NCBI GenBank assembly: GCA_020402945.1
Contig: JADBYQ010000029.1
Location: 26,011 to 90,010, forward strand
Length of the DNA: 64,000 nt
From: Cytophagales bacterium
Lineage (GTDB): Bacteria; Bacteroidota; Bacteroidia; Cytophagales; Cyclobacteriaceae
Reading direction: 5' to 3'
Shown: positions 63,908 through 64,000 of the stretch, piece after piece
Numbering within the stretch: the stretch's first letter is position 1
How the letters are laid out: each line of letters begins with the position of its first letter
The notes under the pieces: model-generated
What the model was told of the DNA's origin: nothing
Database searches by the model: none
What the model saw: only the letters and a program-made list of their open reading frames with translations
Made by a program: the position numbers and the translations under genes

Positions 63908-64000
<93 letters not shown>

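Overview
The window is chromosomal DNA from a Bacteroidota bacterium, most likely an aerobic, free-living member of the Cytophagales. The evidence is type IX secretion genes (porU, porV, and a sorting-domain protein next to a PorP/SprF protein), a complete 2-oxoglutarate dehydrogenase set, Na+-NQR subunit F, almost no Shine-Dalgarno sequences, and many promoters with the Bacteroidota -7 box TAnnTTTG, often only a few bases before the start codon.

Layout. 1-2.3 kb (minus): glutamine-synthetase-family ligase with an ethanolamine-type permease, and a small DUF5522 protein. 2.3-5.7 kb: cobalamin riboswitch, BtuB-like receptor and divergent BtuF-like lipoprotein. 5.7-7.0 kb: a DUF4143 ATPase gene tightly bracketed by two copies of a palindrome. 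7.5-9.7 kb: T9SS cargo plus PorP pair. 9.7-12.2 kb: ribD, prmC and a thiamine-pyrophosphokinase-like protein. 12.3-18.3 kb: a probable metabolite or peptide-ligase cluster (ATP-grasp-like protein, class I amidotransferase, GCS2 ligase, ATP-grasp ligase, two esterases). 18.3-21.8 kb: Uma2 nuclease-like protein, HAD phosphatase, lpd, fabG. 21.9-26.1 kb: methionine operon (SAM riboswitch, Cys-rich leader peptide, metY, metX, hom). 26.2-33.4 kb: lone nqrF, a MNT/HepT pair with a frameshifted toxin, an arginase-family protein, SDR, gene remnants, a DUF6503-like lipoprotein, a small membrane protein and a divergent NRAMP transporter. 33.5-43.1 kb (minus): a YncE/phosphatase fusion, then sucA-odhB-[ATPase + Toprim-like pair]-lpd. 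43.4-51.1 kb (plus): rpsP-rimM-trmD-rplS, class I aldolase, accD, WbqC and clpC. 51.2-56.5 kb (minus): YicC, a peptidase-MA/TolB/barrel composite and an FAD oxidoreductase. 56.6-63.8 kb (plus): MBL hydrolase, pssA, porU, porV and an M16 protein. A 5S rRNA gene runs off the right edge on the minus strand.

Most of the window is housekeeping. The parts most worth attention are: (i) the met leader, where a SAM riboswitch is followed directly by a 40-codon peptide ending in a Cys cluster whose codons can pair with the arm of a downstream hairpin; (ii) an OLD/PARIS-like two-gene ATPase + Toprim-like module lying seamlessly inside the 2-oxoglutarate dehydrogenase operon; (iii) the GCS2/ATP-grasp/amidotransferase/esterase cluster of unknown product; and (iv) the palindrome-bracketed DUF4143 gene. 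Several proteins also lack expected metal-binding residues (AccD zinc ribbon, NRAMP motifs, arginase-family ligands, M16 HxxEH). All function calls rest on reading the sequence; no database search was run.
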